Origin: Candidatus Bathyarchaeia archaeon
Lineage (GTDB): Archaea > Thermoproteota > Bathyarchaeia > 40CM-2-53-6 > DTGE01
Reading direction: 5' to 3'
Assembly (NCBI GenBank): GCA_038852285.1
Contig: JAWCKG010000003.1
Location: 85,779-149,778 of the forward strand
DNA length: 64,000 bases
Of the stretch, positions 63,539 to 64,000 are shown one piece after another. Within the stretch, counting starts at the first letter, position 1. Each line of letters begins with the position of its first letter. The position numbers were made by a program, and so were the translations under genes. The notes below the pieces were generated by a model. The model was not told the origin of the DNA, made no database searches, and worked only from the letters and a program-made list of their open reading frames with translations.

Positions 63539-64000
63539 ATGAGTAAGCGATTGATCGCAGCCTTCCTAGTAGCAGTCTTCATCATCGGCATAGCGCTAAC
63601 CGCCACACCCGTAAAGGCGCACACCACTCTGGGCAGGCCGACGGGCACCGCGCCATACGCGGTCAGGGAATCGGACACAGCGGCCAACGGCGGCCACGTC
63701 CCAGGCCCAACGGGCTATGTTTGGCCCGGAGGAGGCAAGGACTGGTGGACAGGCGTGCTCACGGAGCCGCCTGGATACCAGAACCCCTGGGGTAACTATC
63801 CAGCCACCGCGCCCAGTTACACTTGGTGGCAGCTTAAGGGCAACACGTACGCGCCGTTCGGCGCCATATTGGCCAGCACAGACGACCACCCCAACACCGG
63901 AGACCTCATCTTCGCCATCAACTTCACAACCTGGGATGACATTGAGGGGGACTACGAATACACTGATGTGATCCTGTACATTCCACCCGAGTTCGAACCA
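63539..64000 (+). CDS. secreted/surface protein, N-terminal part (cut by window edge)
   Basis: 154 codons from ATG 63539 to the window end, open throughout. Signal peptide: MSKRLIAAFLVAVFIIGIALTATPVKA, cleavage likely after VKA. The mature part is rich in Trp, Gly, Pro and Thr (GYVWPGGGKDWWTG, NPWGNYPATAPSYTWW) and later forms beta-like stretches (DLIFAINFTTWDDIEGDYEYTDVILYIPPEFEP). GAGG is 14 nt before the ATG; the promoter is strong. Possibly an S-layer or cell-surface protein; family not recognised. GC content and codon use (GCC, GGC, ACC) are higher than in the surrounding accessory region, as expected for a highly expressed gene. Confidence 0.75.
   Translation, partial: MSKRLIAAFLVAVFIIGIALTATPVKAHTTLGRPTGTAPYAVRESDTAANGGHVPGPTGYVWPGGGKDWWTGVLTEPPGYQNPWGNYPATAPSYTWWQLKGNTYAPFGAILASTDDHPNTGDLIFAINFTTWDDIEGDYEYTDVILYIPPEFEP

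Noticed and set aside
1..64000. CRISPR array or rRNA genes
   Set aside because: No regularly spaced direct repeats and no rRNA-like conserved stretches were seen; the only repeat pair is the promoter-like element at 62.1 and 63.4 kb.

Overview
The window is a contiguous stretch of an archaeal chromosome. It encodes TFB, aIF2-gamma, aIF5A, aIF5B, Rpo7/Spt4, KEOPS subunits (Kae1, Bud32, Pcc1), H/ACA proteins (Cbf5, Gar1, L7Ae), archaea/eukaryote-type ribosomal proteins, ether-lipid enzymes and an archaeal-type GluRS. TACK-type features (L14e next to cmk, an Rpn11-like JAMM protein, bulge-helix-bulge introns in a protein gene and a tRNA) plus a rich VapBC/HEPN-MNT complement suggest a thermophilic TACK archaeon. 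Bathyarchaeia, Korarchaeia or Caldarchaeia-like lineages are possible, but the exact lineage cannot be fixed from the sequence alone. Start codons are often TTG or GTG.

Layout. 1-18.9 kb holds scattered housekeeping genes: a VTT membrane protein cut by the left edge, aIF5A, a Clp1/Grc3-type RNA kinase, an HD phosphohydrolase, Tmk, TFB, Gar1, L15e, a tautomerase, the JAMM protein, a TGS GTPase, a sugar-nucleotidyltransferase, S3Ae, a second VTT protein, SerRS, Pcc1, a RecJ-like DHH protein, S15, an ITPase, Bud32 and Kae1. 19-25.8 kb is the conserved translation/transcription cluster: aIF2-gamma, PIN, Rpo7, Spt4, dephospho-CoA kinase, and on the other strand L7Ae-S28e-L24e-aIF5B-S6e-S24e-S27Ae. 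S27Ae has no ATG/GTG/TTG start. 25.9-40.9 kb carries GluRS, DUF2070, a geranylgeranyl reductase/UbiA pair, a Cu+ ATPase, a cyclase, a molybdopterin oxidoreductase, a nitroreductase and a probable alpha-ribazole salvage pair (CblT/CblS-like).

41.2-53.4 kb is the ribosomal S10/spc-type cluster L22-S3-L29-Rnp1-S17-L14-L5-S14-L6-L32e-L19e-S5-L30-L15-SecY-EMC3-Cmk-L14e-(DUF211, VIT1-like)-Cbf5-tRNA-Ser. L24, S4e, S8 and L18 are missing from their usual slots. The cbf5 gene is interrupted by a 23-nt insert that folds as a bulge-helix-bulge intron splitting the codon of the catalytic Asp. About 67 bp downstream, tRNA-Ser(GGA) appears to carry two introns, one canonical (37/38) and one in the anticodon stem (29/30).

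53.5-62.8 kb is an accessory region dominated by toxin-antitoxin-type genes, many decayed: retropepsin-like, wHTH, DUF2283/toxin, TnpB, two VapC genes and a NYN protein, all with frameshifts or stops. Intact members are a fused MNT-HEPN protein, an MNT/HEPN pair, DUF3782 and two antitoxins. The frameshifts concentrate here, while 53 kb of housekeeping genes is intact; this favours real decay over sequencing error. The window ends in a Trp-rich secreted protein. Its promoter region has a near-copy about 1.37 kb upstream with no gene behind it.
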